From NCBI GenBank assembly GCA_010015675.1, contig ML977049.1, positions 57,116-93,828 of the forward strand: DNA of 36,713 nucleotides, in the 5' to 3' direction. The position numbers and the translations under genes were made by a program. This document shows positions 10,686 through 22,756 of this stretch, one piece after another. The notes below the pieces were generated by a model. It was not told where the DNA came from, searched no databases, and saw only the letters and a list, made by a program, of their open reading frames with translations. Source of the DNA: Byssothecium circinans (Eukaryota > Ascomycota > Dothideomycetes > Pleosporales > Massarinaceae). How positions within the stretch are numbered: position 1 is the stretch's first letter; each line of letters starts with the position of its first letter.

Positions 10686-12707
10686 TCAACTCTCGTCATC
10701 TTTCCTTGTCGTAGCTTCATATTTTGGTCTCCACACAACAAGATAATACCACATTCCCAACGTCACCACTGTAAATATAGCAGTGACCAAGACATAGATC
10801 CACACATAATTTGACACAGAGGGAGATCCGCCATTGCCTGACCAATTGAAGAACGTCATGGAGAAGAACGTTCCGAAGAAAGTTCCCGGTAAAAATATCA
10901 TCGTTACCAGCGCGATAGATCGCATGTGTCTTGAGTCCCGATGTGTGGCCAACGCTATCTCGACGTTTGTCTCGCCCTGTGCCCATTGGGTTGACATAGC
11001 CATGCCATCAACGCGCATGGTGCAGTCGCGTATCTTGTCGTCGTATTCGTCCATTATAACCATGATTCGGGAAGTGACTTTTCGGCCCACCTCTCGCATG
11101 GTTTCACTGAGAGTAGCGCTGGATCTTTGCTTGTCAGAAGTCGGAGAATCTTGAGGGTCAGAATCCCCCTCATCTTTCTGGTCTAGGATTTTCGCGGCGT
11201 TGGGATCATTCCCAGATGACGCTCTCATAGAAGAGAGGAGTTCGGAGTCCGAGCGCTGTCTCATTAACGAGCGAAGTGGAAGATCACCTCTCCGAGGTGC
11301 TCGGTATCCATAAGTCGTTGGCTCGTATGTTTTGCGAATGAGCTCTTGAGAATGACGTGCCATTTTTTCCAACTGCGTATTCCAGCTTACGAGTGCGTTG
11401 CGTAGGTATGCAAGGTCGAGGTACGCACTCCGCTTCTCCTGACTCCTTGCCTGGGCTTCTTCACCCTGTGGCTCGCTCGGCGATAGTGATTGATGATCCA
11501 ATCTGAAGATTTGCGCTTCGACATTATTGACCGTCTCTTCCACTATTCTGACGTGGCGTACTCGTTCTATTTCAGCAAAGATGCCCGGAAGAAGTAACGG
11601 GTGCGCTGCTTCGGAGCCGACGTATGAGAGTCGCGTGACTATCTCCTTCTCCGTATCGAATGAGCAGCCAAAGAGGATTGCAAAAGTCAGGCCGGTATTC
11701 GGATAATGTGTCACTGTCAACGCGAGGTCGTTTCCCCATGCGTTGGATGAGCGACAGTTGTAGACTAATCAGCTACGTCAGCAACATGGTAAGACGTTGG
11801 AGCTCACTATCTTACTGTACGCTGGCGCTCCCATAAGCACTTTTTCGCAGGTGAATGCAGGGACATCAGTTCTGCTGATGACACGCGCAATGGATCCATG
11901 GATGTGAAGACCACGGCAAATGCTACCAAAGGTGTTACAACCGAAGGGTACCGTCCGCACACCACGTCTGAACGAGGGCTTCGGAATATCTTTGATAATG
12001 TTCACTTTTTCTCCCAATGGGGAAAACGCTGATGCTCGTTGAACGCCTGGGACCGGGGTCTTATCACGTGCTCTTTCTAGCCAATCATCGGACGTTGTTT
12101 TCTGGATGCCTCTCAAGGAGGGCTCTCCGCATCTTTTCGCAAGTCTAGAAAATGTCAATTACACACACCAGTAGTAGGTCTGGCTTGAATATGTGTCGAC
12201 CTTCTTTGGAACTCTTCCTCGCATTTGGACTGGGGAAAACGCCGTGAGACTATTCTTACAGTAGGATCAGGCCCGAACCACCGTTTTCGGCCGAGGGAAG
12301 TTCCTTGAAACATGGAAATATTAGCACATCAAATTTCCGCGAGCCGTACTTCGCAAGGATTGATTACATTGTCTATCCAGTCTTTCCACTGTTTCTCGCT
12401 ATCGAAGGATGATATTTCGGCGTTCCACTATATAGCAGGCTCAGCGGAACGTTTTAAGACTTATATCGGATCGCAACACGCTTACATTGTCTCGCGCAAG
12501 CATGCGGATTACCGTTGACTCCCGTGGGGCGTATTTGAACACGGTCTCCAAGTCGGCGTCATCAAGACCAGTGTTGTCACGTGCCCAATTCATCCCAATG
12601 AAGAATAATGGGTATCTAATCAAAGCTCTGGTGGAGAAAAAGCTCGTTATCACATGCCCAGGAAAATCACTGGAAGAGAGCGGTGACGAAGGAAGGAGGA
12701 GGTGCAT
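10686..12707 (-). pseudogene. CorA-like transporter gene, disrupted
   Basis: Minus strand. The C-terminal exon (11764-10686) carries the fungal CorA-like core: a long helical region, then HRDSRHMRSIALVTMIFLPG and a second membrane span (WIYVLVTAIFTVVTLGMWYY). A canonical intron at 11765-11815 (51 nt) joins it to an exon reading HIHGSIARVISRTDVPAFTC, and a 58-nt intron at 12428-12485 joins the N-terminal exon (ARDNTGLDDADLETVFKYA) to WNAEISSFDSEKQWKDW. Two lesions block this middle part: a TGA at plus 12329-12331 after RLAEI, and a one-base frame change near 12155 after ARPTTG. Sequence on both sides still reads as the same protein, so the lesions look recent. Family members move Mg2+ or other divalent cations. 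The start codon is uncertain. Confidence 0.7.
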
Positions 12708-13984
12708 ATATGGCCCAGGCCTTGACCGGTGAAGGAGGGTGGCGCAATCCGCATCCCCGTAGGCTTGTACTCGCGGAGCGTATCGGATACGGCTAAATTG
12801 GAATCACGTGGAAATTGCATCCCGAGCGAACCAATAAGGCCCTACACAACAACTTAACTAGCGATGACTGCAATTGCACCCGTGCGCGTGTGTATGGTAC
12901 CATAGTAGCGGTACCATGGTAGCCGAGCCGCGCGCTGTAAGCGCTGTCAGCAACAATTTAGATAGGAGAAGGCGCCCTTACATATTTTGAGGGCTACCAT
13001 ATGGTATACAGCCTCATCCTATGCTCATCACCGGAGTGTCAAAGCGCATTCCACAGGCTCATTCAAGCTGAGTTGCTTCACACCAAGATCGGTCCGCAAC
13101 GTTGCATAGCATTACTTGCACCACTTTGAGGCACCCTATTGGGCCTCGGTGTTACGATCCACAGTTACGTTAGAGACGGGAAACAATATACTATGGTAGT
13201 TAGCCGAAGTCGCTCCAGCCTCCCACGCAGGCCATAGACTGTACCCGCCACCCGAGGAAAAATCTTCCATCATCAGCTTTCAACCCACCTTGCGGATCAA
13301 CACCGTCCGCAGTGAATCCGGCAGTGTGAATCTTTCGATATGCGAACCGTGATCATCTCGGCCCGTTACTGCGATGAACCTGCTCTTGGGAACTTCCTGA
13401 TAGATACTTTTGGCTATGGAAAAGCAGGGGTGAAGGCAAGCAGATTGCACCGTTGAAAGAGAAGGCAGAAACATTGTTGACAAGAAGCAGTATACGCGCG
13501 GAAAATACCAGTGCTTCCTTCCGCGCTTCTTGCGCCCGGTACGCTCCGATCCTTCTTGCAATAATCCCGACCCAGACGCCGCTCGTCTTCAAGTGCCCAC
13601 CACCGTTAGGCACTGGCAGGCATTCCTTCGGCCCGCTTCTTATGAACACCAAATCCCTCGAACAATAAGCTTTCGAGGCCTTCGCTGACAGACCAAGGAC
13701 GAACTCGAACGCCTGACAAAAACCATACAACTCGAGCATTACCGGGAGATCTAGTCGTTTCGAATTGCTCCACGTCCACATTCCTCTACGAATCGGCTCA
13801 TACTCGCATCGGTACCTGCATGATGATTAGCGTTGCATCTTAAAGAAAGTGTTCAGGTTCTTCATGGTAGCATTGCATTTTAGAGAAAGGAGTCGCATTG
13901 TTGGAGTTTACTCGTAACATGTCGTTTGATGATCGAACTTAGACGGGGCTTCATACTGCTAGGGGAAAAGACAAGCCGACTCAC
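12708..13984. other. Intergenic interval with unassigned minus-strand frames
   Basis: No supported gene in about 1.3 kb. On the minus strand two frames have protein-like ends: 13781-13353 (SKRLDLPVMLELYGFCQAFE) and the tail of 13561-13280 (SRFIAVTGRDDHGSHIERFT). They might be exons of one gene, but I could not join them with a convincing intron and recognise no family. The GGTACCAT repeat cluster is listed separately. Confidence 0.35.
12896..13009. repeat. GGTACCAT-GTAGC direct and inverted repeat cluster
   Basis: GGTACCATAGTAGC (12896-12909) is followed at once by GGTACCATGGTAGC (12910-12923). About 70 bp on, GGCTACCATATGGTATAC (12992-13009) is an inverted, nearly palindromic version of the same unit. 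The block lies upstream of the CorA-like gene and looks like a cluster of dimeric binding sites or a small hairpin-prone repeat. Confidence 0.5.
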
Positions 13985-16094
13985 TCAGTCCATGCGCCTC
14001 ATTTCGTACGCAGTCTTTGCTTCCTCTGCCCTTGCGTCGTATGGTTCAAGCTTTGCGTGAAATTTCTCGAACCTCGACTTTCCAAAATCGTTCAATTCCG
14101 TCTTTACCGCGATGGGTGCGCTGTATTTCCGCTTTCGCGGTTTGGGCACCACTCCGTATGCAGGGTTGGTCATGCGACCGTTAAGGATCTGGATGTTTGC
14201 ATGAAGCTCTTTAGAACGGATTCGCTCTGTAGTCTTGGACAACACAACGATCATAGAATCATGTATAATGTCCAGAAGATCGTGGAAGTATTCTGTGCAT
14301 CCCTCATGCTCATGAAGTTTTTCCATTTGCTATGCGCTGTCAGTTATTGCTTTTAGGCAAAAAAGAGGGCATGTAGGCTTGTTCCTATAGCACTGCATTA
14401 CTGACCTCAATAACGACTTCCTTCACCAAGATTGCTGCAGATCCGTCTAATGCTCGTTTCACATCGAAGAAGATATTTGACATGACTGGTAAGGCTTAAT
14501 TTCCACTCCGACAAATTTACAGATTGATGCCTGCAAAACTCACCGCCAATATACGTCACGAGCATTCGGGAGTCTTCGAACTCTTTGCGAAGTTTCTCCC
14601 CACCAAGGGCCCAGCAGATCATTTCAAGCAAGAGGCATCCAAGCGTCCAGATGTCGTATCTTGGCGACCATAACATAGTATCAGTAAAGTTCGTTTGGAT
14701 GAGAATAGCTTCGAATCTTTTATTGAGACGTGTACTTACGCTCTAGATATTATACCCCCTTCCTGGTCGCACTCTGGAGGACGGTAGTCGGGCGAGCATG
14801 GAAGGGCATGATTCGGAATATTTGAACGGCTGATCAAACGATGAACTGAGGCTATCCCGAGATCTCCTATGACAAAGATACCCTCCGGTCGCGAACTGGT
14901 CTTGAACCACAGAACGTTTTGCGGTTTGATGTCTCCATGCCTAGCGTACTTTTTGGCCTCTGGGGATAGTGAGTCGAGGTGAGGCGGGTTATGAAGCGTG
15001 TGAACAGCTGACACTAGACCCAGTATCTGCGCTGAAAGCCACTGCATCTTCGGACGATCCATGGTGTTTGTTGTCAAGTCGAATGGTGCATTGTTATTTT
15101 CCCAGTAGTTTCCCAGGTCGTAGCCCGCCCAGGGGAAAAGCAGGTAATTTTGATCTGCGACACTGAACGACATCAAGAGCTTGACGATATGCTCATGGTG
15201 GTTGCTGAACAACTTCAGCATCTTAGATTCGTTCTCGAAGTTCGTAATGTCGTCTGACTTCATATGCTTCAGAGCCAGTTCAAAGTTCGCTGCTTGTACT
15301 TGCTCGACGTTGTGGAAGCCATGCGATGCTGAGTGGATTCGGATGCAAGTGATCTCCCCAAAGCCACCTTCACATCGCTTTTCGAGGTCAATCCACGGAA
15401 AGATGGCTTCTGTGCGATATTTTGCATGACGTATGATTGGCTTTACCCCGTTGCGGGAGTATGGTAGCCCAAAGTAGGGAACCAGGAGCTCATATTGCGC
15501 TTTCGCGAAAGCGTCGGCAGCCGCTGGCTTCCATTTGTCGAAGCACTGAGCTTCTGCTGAAGTACAGCCGAAGGGCTTCCCAGTGATGGCGTTGAACTCG
15601 AGAGGCAGCTTGTTGTCGCAAAGTCCGGCGTTGATGAAGCACTCCAGGTACTTAGTCTTCTCGCAGAGAACCAATATGGCAAAGATTTTCATATACTTCT
15701 TTTCCCCCAAGGGGTCAAGTTTTTTCTCTCCGACGAGTGCGTTTTCGGCTCCATGCTCAATGTCGGGCTCTGTCTCTGTTCGTCGTAAAATATGGCGAAG
15801 ATACCAGTCGATGTCATGATTCTGGAATAGGTTGATGCGTTTTGGCTCTTCTTCCCTCAACCTTTGAAGCTCTTCAACTACTCGTTCCGGCGTCATGATT
15901 CGTCGTAGGATCTGATCTGGCCAGCACCTTCTCCTGTCTTTAGTATGTGTGCATTCACATTTGATCAACAGTTCGCGCAAATTTTCATAGTCCCTCCCTT
16001 TCTCCTGCCCTTCGGGCTTCTTCTCGGCCTCGAACTCGCCGGCAGAATTGACGCGCTGGAGTTGCCCTTCCAAGGCAAACACAGGATTTTCCAT
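13985..16094 (-). CDS. Fungal protein kinase-like protein (HGD type), four exons
   Basis: Exons on the minus strand: 16094-14740, 14659-14544, 14485-14406 and 14329-13985. The introns (80, 58 and 76 nt) are GT-AG and phase-consistent, giving 631 residues. An N-terminal helical region of about 230 residues precedes the kinase domain. Kinase motifs: glycine loop GGFGEI (243-248), lysine in FELALKHM (K276), catalytic loop HGDIKPQN (386-393, HGD in place of HRD), DLG (411-413, in place of DFG), PPE (439-441, in place of APE), then YDIWTLGCLLLEM. The catalytic Asp, Lys and Asn are all present, so activity is plausible despite the variants. The tail continues with HEHEGCTEYFHDLLDIIHD and a basic KPRKRKYS patch. 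The same architecture occurs in the divergent gene at 18047; they look like paralogues. Substrate unknown. Confidence 0.8.
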
Positions 16095-16772
16095 ATTTGA
16101 AAAATGTGAGAAGTGAATAAGAAGGCAAAGATGTGATGCGGCCGTATCAGGCTGAATTTTCCGTGATTGCGAACCCTTCTATATACGTCTCTCCATCCCA
16201 TACGCCAGACTTTTCTGCAGAGGTCTTCACCGGTGAAATTTAGAAATGAAGGACGCGAGGCTACCACTCCATTCATAACCTTGCCTGTCAGCCATGGGAC
16301 ACATGATGGTGTATATTGTTGCCTAGCTGCCTCATTGCTGCATGCAATGTATGTTGCCAGCCTTTCAGAGGGCGAAATCAACAAGGCTGAGAGAAATGTA
16401 GCACAAAGCCCATGGAAAGAGATTGGCATCCTAGGGATAATCGCGGAGAGATTTATAGCGACTAACAATACTGGAAGATGGAATGGGCATGTAGGGTCAC
16501 CGAATGCCATATATTCTAGGCCATGCGTAACACCAACTCCAAATGTTCAAGCGAAAGCTATATAGGGTGTTGTAACGAGTTTCTCAAACAATAAGGAGTA
16601 TGGCGCTAACACATACTTCATGCTATAATATAAAACGATCTCATAAACAAGAGAGCAGCCTCCACGGAGCTTAGATAAATGCTATGCACATTGCAACGTA
16701 CATCTTCTCTTCTAAGGCTTCAACGGTATCTTATGGGTTTCTAGATCACTGTTTAGCAACAAAAACCATGTA
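16095..16772. other. Upstream region of minus-strand kinase gene
   Basis: Contains overlapping frames on both strands (plus 16167-16565, minus 15965-16510) that I judge to be chance frames: they lack motifs and one overlaps the kinase start. No clear promoter element was recognised. Confidence 0.4.
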
Positions 16773-17019
16773 TCACACCACGTCTGAAGGAATGCTTACG
16801 AAGCTCACGTCTTCGTCCAGTCGAATGTTGTACACGTTGTGCCGAACCTGCTAGACTTAGTCCAAGTCTACCGATTTTCAAGACTTCACTTACCTCGACG
16901 CTGAAGTTGATACATTTTCCACTCAGTTGCTGGTACACATAGTTGTACAGGTCTTGGGGTCCCCCGGGAACGCTCTTTGCGTGGACTTGCTTAACGTATT
17001 TCAGAGCCGGAGAGGTCAT
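16773..17019 (-). CDS. Putative small two-exon protein, 66 residues
   Basis: Minus strand. Exon 1, 17019-16894, starts with an ATG and ends in a perfect GTAAGT donor; a 46-nt intron with acceptor CTAGCAG leads to exon 2, 16847-16773. Phase is 0 at the junction and the product is 66 residues (MTSPALKYVKQVHAKSVPGG to IPSDVV). Just upstream another frame reads ASVEPTPVDSATLIIDPVTL and NDLSGSEIR before a stop, and would run into the same protein with a one-base shift. So this may be the surviving end of a longer, broken gene. Family not recognised. It lies between the two kinase genes. Confidence 0.35.
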
Positions 17020-18046
17020 TGAGAGTGACGGGATCGATGATCAGAGTCGCGCTATCAACTGGGGTCGGTTCAACACTAGCGGATGCTTTGAGGATATTGG
17101 AAATTGCAGAAGCCGACAAGGTTGGAGGCAGTGACGAAATGGTGTTTTTTTGAGTCTGTCGTTGTTTTCACCGGAAAGCTTCTCTTGTAGATGCGATCAG
17201 GAGCAACAGAGCGGGGGGAGCAACTTTTCATTCGACTAAGATCGACTATGGCTGCATGCAAGGGTATTTTTTCAGGCAACACGATTGGTTACAGGGTTGT
17301 GGCATACGCGCATGGCCCCACACCCTCTCAGGACACCATACAGAGGGGTTTCAGCTGGATTCCGCCCTGTTGCAACAGTCATACTCGCAGGACCACCAAA
17401 GGAGGCTATGGTCTTCCCCTCACTCTTGCCTGGAATTCGAGGCAACTATCCTCTTCCTTCTTTCATATAAATGGCCAAATCAATCGTCGTACATGTGTGT
17501 TTCCATCATCTCAGCTCGTTTCCGTTCCGTGACGTGGCGTTTCTCGCAGGCGCCGCCCTCGCGCGCGCATGATGAGTGATGCTAATCTATGCAATGTCCA
17601 AGCCTGAGTGAGCAGCGCGGAGGGCAGCGGCATGACCTGAACTGGCAAAATACGGGAAGAGGTGGCCTAGAGGTGCATGTCATTCGAGCAGGCAACCGAC
17701 GGCAGTCCTGACCGCATGTTGAGGTGAGCCCATTGGCGACGAATATTGATTTTTCATAAAGAGGGGCACGTAACGGGAAATAAGAGGCGACTGCATCAGA
17801 ACTGACCACCAGTTCGCGTCATCAGCTTGAGCCACCGCCCCTTCGTCTGACCCAGAGGGACGAAACCTTGGACAGCCACAGTCCGAACACTGAATTGAAC
17901 TGAATGAGGCTCTTCATGGCTGGTGGCACCTGGTTCGGGGGCAGTTTGTTTTTCACTATATGAACTTACCCGTATCCGAGTCCGAGCGATGCACGACATA
18001 AGACTTCTTTATCTGTGGATAAAAAAACGATCGTCAAATCAGAGAC
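17020..18046. other. Upstream region of plus-strand kinase gene
   Basis: Besides the possible upstream part of the small minus-strand gene (about 17180-17020), there are only short, overlapping, motif-free frames. No RNA gene or transposon end seen. Confidence 0.4.
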
Positions 18047-20878
18047 ATGGAGGATGAGGCGCAATCCGAGATGACGACTGTTGCCCTGGAGCATAAATCA
18101 CACCCAGTAAGTCCATTGCCACGCCGTATGGAGATTCATTGGTCATCTATGCCTTGATTTGTGTCAAGGCACCGTAGGACAGAGCAGAACTTGACACGCG
18201 GCGCATTACCGTGGTCCTTATATTTCGCACATCTCATCCTACCAATCCCACGTTATATGTGGCACAGGGCAAATTTTACGCGCTAACGTTTACCGTAGCA
18301 GGATAGTGAACGCGAACGCACTGAGCTGGCAAGCAATGACTCGAGAGTGACACCGACAATTCAGATTGCTAATCAGCACAACTCCAAGCTGAGTGCATCC
18401 CAATCGAATCAAGATAGATCCTCGGGGTCGCCGTACACTCTTACAAAGAGTGGCGCTAGCAGCTTCGTGGTCGATGGAGGAGATGCCAAACAGCTGAATA
18501 GTGCGCTGTCGCGGCCCGAAGACTCACCCCTGAACGCTAGTCATGACCCGCAGGCAGAGGGGACCTTGGAAGACGCACTTAGGGAGGCCAGAATACGATC
18601 CATCGATAATCCAGGCTCGTACTTCATTCCCGTCGACCAACTCGATAACATAATTACCAAACAACGTGTCCTGAGCGAGCTCCAATCGCTCAAGATAGGC
18701 AATCCAGAGGACCGAGAGAGCTATGCAGACAAGATCTGGAAGACTTATCCATCGCCAGAGTCGACGACAAGGCGCAAAATATTCGCCACTCTGGTTCTGA
18801 CTGGAAAAGTGGAGACCATATTAGACTTCATCGAGGAGAACGTCCATGACGTCGACCTGCCGTTCTATTTTCCCAAGGATGGAACCTGTGTTCGCTGTAG
18901 GAATGGGAATATTATCGAGAGCTTTCACAAAAGCAACGTATGGAGAGCTCGCGACAAGGATAGCTTCGACCAGTATCAGTGGTTCATGCTTTCCCCATAC
19001 TTCGAGCTGAGCTGTGACAGAATCCCCAAGGTCAGGAAGTACGCCGTCGAGGATCGTGCCGTGCTACCTTTCATTGATGAGAGCTCGCCGACGAAAGAGC
19101 AGCCATACCTCGTCGAAGGTGGATTCTCGATTGTTAAGAAAGTGAAGCTTCATGCTGCCCATTACAACTCGGAAGATTTCCCTGTGAGTCCGCATTTCTA
19201 CTGGATTCCGTAATGTTCCTTCGGTGCCACGTAAGAGCTACAGTTGCTGATCTATTTCAAGGCCGATCAACACTTTGCTATCAAGACGTTGAATCACCAA
19301 CCGAACATCGATCATCCGCGGAACCAAGAGGTGGAGTCTCTCATCCGTTTGAACAACAAGAGACATAAGCACTTGATCCGGCTATTGGTGACTTTTCAAC
19401 AGAAGCATGTTCTACATCTCGTGTTTCCGTGGGCGAGCGGCAACCTGGCGCAGTTCTGGATGGAAGCGTATCCCGATCCTCAATCACCACCTCGAAACCA
19501 CGAACTCGCACAATGGATGGCAGGGCAGTGCCTTGGCTTAGCTTTAGGTCTAAAGGCGATCCAAGACAATCCCACGCAAGAGCCACATGCTGAGAGCCAC
19601 GGGAAGAACCATGGCAGACACGGTGATCTCAAGCCTGAAAATGTGCTGTGGTTTCAACCGCCAGACAGCGAGGCCAAACGCAATCATATTGGTGATCTCA
19701 AGATATCGGACTTTGGTATGGTCGATTTTCACAAGACTGACACAAGGTCAGCGGTCCCGCTGGACAAGTTGGGTATGACACCAACCTATCGGGCACCAGA
19801 GTGGGATGTCAAACGCCAAGTCAGTCAGTCCTACGATCTTTGGTGTATGGGTTGTGTCCTACTTGAGTTCGTCGAATGGTATCTTAAGGGAAAGGAAGGT
19901 GTCGAGGACTTCATCACCAAGCGTGTGGTGGATTCCATCACCGTCATTCCAACGTTTCAGGAGGACAACTTCTTCAACTCAAACTCTCAATCGACTCCTC
20001 CAGTTAACCTCCCCGATCTCAAGCAGAAAGCTATTGGTGCGATTGGGAAAGAATCGGTTCGAAGGGTAAGTAATTTTCATCAGTGGTGGTTCCATGTCAA
20101 AGTACTGGTTAAGCTTTTCTTGTCTCGAGTGATCGGAAATGCACCACCTCGGGGTGATACTGTCGTTGCCATAACTAACAGTCACTAGGAGATTCACGAA
20201 CTACGACACCACGAAAGGAGCAGCGATTTCATTCTCGACCTCCTCGACTTCATCGAAGAGCATTTACTACGGATGAATCCAAAGAAGAGGGCGAAGTGTA
20301 ACGGCTTGGTCGAAAAGCTCAGTACTATTCACAAGCGATGCACGATAGATCTTCGCTACTGCACTGATAGGCGGCAGATGATCCGCGAGAAAAGAACGAC
20401 CAGTCTTTCCGAGCTCTGGAACGTCTTCTCGCCCCAGCTGAAAAACCGGCCCTTTGGTATTAGCGAAGATTCGCTACCATCGCCTCCACAAGCATCCGGT
20501 GAACACACCAGTGGTGCGGTCCCGGCGTCGTCTGGCGAAGGGCTGCGTATACAAAACGCGCCGGGGAACCCCACTCAAGACCCTTTGGAGCCTCGAGAAG
20601 CCAACGAAGGATCTCACAGTGCAGATAATTCCACAAGTGAACTTGCACCAACCACTGAGTTACCCCATGACCGTCCACCGGGAAGAAACGACACTGAGCA
20701 AGTCCGATCCAAACGCCAATCGGATCCAAACACCTCTGGGGCGCCAGCTTCCGCAAAGCGAACGCCGGCCTCGACATCATTTATGCAGCGCGTCCAATAC
20801 CTATTTCGATCTATGTTTTCTTGCTTCGGGGGACGCCAGTGGATGCAGAAGAGACTAAGACGCTCTACCGGAGAGTAA
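18047..20878 (+). CDS. Fungal protein kinase-like protein (HGD type), four exons
   Basis: Exons 18047-18106, 18302-19183, 19262-20065 and 20189-20878. Introns (195, 78 and 123 nt) are GT-AG and phase 0, with branch CTAAC visible in the first and third; the product is 811 residues. The short first exon (MEDEAQSEMTTVALEHKSHP) was added because its donor GTAAGT and the acceptor GTAGCAG join in frame to DSERERTELASN. A helical N-terminal region precedes the kinase domain: GGFSIV (293-298), AIK (K322), HGDLKPEN (434-441, HGD for HRD), DFG (464-466), APE (492-494) and YDLWCMGCVLLEF. The key catalytic residues are all present. The C-terminus is long, S/P-rich and probably disordered, ending in the basic CFGGRQWMQKRLRRS. 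Divergent from the kinase gene at 13985-16094, with the same domain order. Confidence 0.85.
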
Positions 20879-21182
20879 CAACCGTCCACACCTCGATGCG
20901 TCGAACGGGAGAGCTTCATAATCTCGCATGTCGGATACTTTACACTTTTCATCTTCGCATACAGCTTCCACTACATTTTCCTTGTTGGAGATAACGTTTA
21001 GGACGCTGGGCATGATCAGACGGATTGATTTTTATGTATTTATTAGACTAGATACCCTGTACGAGTAGTTGATATTCCCAAATGACCCCTCCATACCTAA
21101 GTACCAAGTACCTACTCTTTTGTTGCCAACGCCAACCCTGCACAGAAGTCATGCCTTGACGCTGAAGATACTAGATAACTCT
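20879..21182. other. Convergent intergenic spacer
   Basis: About 300 bp between the 3' ends of the kinase gene and the minus-strand LPGEVRNRIY gene. AT-rich stretches near 21030 may hold polyadenylation signals; nothing else seen. Confidence 0.4.
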
Positions 21183-22208
21183 TCACCTCCTGGCCTCGCG
21201 TTCCAGCCTCCTAATTACCGGCCCCCTGATCTTCCGTCGGAGCGAACGCCCATCCTCACCATGCAACTCCGCCGCATAGCTCGGCCAGACTTCGCTCGGC
21301 TCCGTAATCTCATCAGCCATGGCCTCCCGCATATCGTCTGGGAAGTCCATATTCGGCCACTCTCCCGTGCCGTAGATCTCCGGTCGTATCACGATATTTT
21401 CATACTCCCCCCGCATCCGCTTGAGCTCCGAGAACTTCCTGGTGCAAGCTGCCAGCCACTGCTCACTAAGAGGCTTTCTAGGAGTGTTGCCGGCGTGAAT
21501 GTAGTGCGTAAGAGTCTAGTTAATATGCGACATCTCTCCTATTTGTTCCATGATGCCGGGCAGCAACGATTTCTGATACTTGAACTGTAGCTCATGCTTC
21601 CACCAGTCGGAGAAATAATGGTCGAGGTGTAGCGTGACGTTCTTCTTCTGACCTCCCCACTTCCACGGCTCGGAGTTTGCTGCCAAGAAGAACATCATTT
21701 CTTGTAGTTCGTGGAGCAAGAACTTGTTGGTGGGTATGTCGGCGATGTCAGGCACGTGCAAGTGGATGTGCACGTTTAGCATGCGGTACGAGGCTCCAAT
21801 AAGGGTGGCAGCGACGGGTAGGATACAGGATCGGAGCTCTTTGATGTGGGACTCGTTGAGGAGTCGTTCGATGTTCATGCCTGGGAGGATAGGAATGTAG
21901 GCATTGGCGTTGAGTATGAAGAGGGTGTACACCTCGGTGTGGATCTGCTTGTTGAGGAAGAGAAGCTTGAAGCCATCGTTTCTTGGGGTTCCAAGCCGGC
22001 GCGGCACGTGGTAGTTTTGGTGCATGCCGAGAGCGTGGTGGTAAATTCGGTTTCGAACCTCCCCAGGCAGCTTAAGAAAACTGAGGTGATTGGGAAGAGG
22101 AACGACGTCTGCAGGTGAGGGATGCTGGAAAGTCGGTATGTCAGGGCTGTTGTCAGAAGCCGTTGGAAGAGTAGGTGTGGAACTGTTGGGAACCGTACTG
22201 TGATCCAT
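21183..22208 (-). pseudogene. LPGEVRNRIY-type (F-box-like) protein, amber-interrupted
   Basis: Minus strand, ATG at 22208. Residues about 45-65 contain FLKLPGEVRNRIYHHAL, the start motif of a large fungal family related to F-box proteins. The frame runs to a TAG at plus 21516-21518 (codon 231) and then continues in the same frame for 110 more codons, without another stop, to 21183. The extension is clearly protein-like (HYIHAGNTPRKPLSEQWLAA, FSELKRMRGEYENIVIRPEI). So the original gene probably encoded about 341 residues. A CAG to TAG change is the simplest cause. Alternatively a 230-residue product is made and the rest is 3' UTR, or the TAG is read through. The function of the family is unknown. 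Confidence 0.7.
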
Positions 22209-22756
22209 GCTGATTGTAAAAGGAATGAGAAGTTGCGTTAGTGGGTCGGGAGAGGTGTGGGGATGGGTATTTATAGAGTTCCTAGACAGGGATTGAAAGA
22301 CTATCTAGTTGGTAGTATATAATGAATAGAATAATGAGGACAATAGGAGGTCATACGCGAAAGTCCTATTCACCACCCTATTGAGCGGTTTGCTCTTGAA
22401 GTGAAGGGAGAAGGCGTAGACATGGTTTCTTACAACGCCCTTCAATAAGGTGTCAGAAAATTTAGTTTGTGGGGTATAGCAAACATGGAAAAAGTACAAT
22501 AGGCGACTGACCACTAACTCTCGTTCATCCCACTTTCGGGTAGCGTGTGACTCTGAACCATACCAACACATCGGTGAAGTGTGCCAAATGGTCTAAGCTC
22601 TTATCTGAAAATGCTAATTAGCGTGCTGCAAAACAATATATATGGATTCATGAGACCGTTTTGAAGTTATATTCCACTTCCTTAACTTCAACACGATAAG
22701 ATTAAGAAACTTTAATAGATTAAGATTGAATACCCAACGTACATCACCTTAAGCTC
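22209..22756. other. Intergenic interval
   Basis: No gene seen. It should hold the promoter of the minus-strand LPGEVRNRIY gene (22209 onward) and, near 22610-22750, the AT-rich 3' flank of the rhamnogalacturonan lyase gene. Confidence 0.4.

Noticed and set aside
15965..16565. Frames of 132 and 181 codons on opposite strands
   Set aside because: They overlap each other and the start of the kinase gene; no motif.
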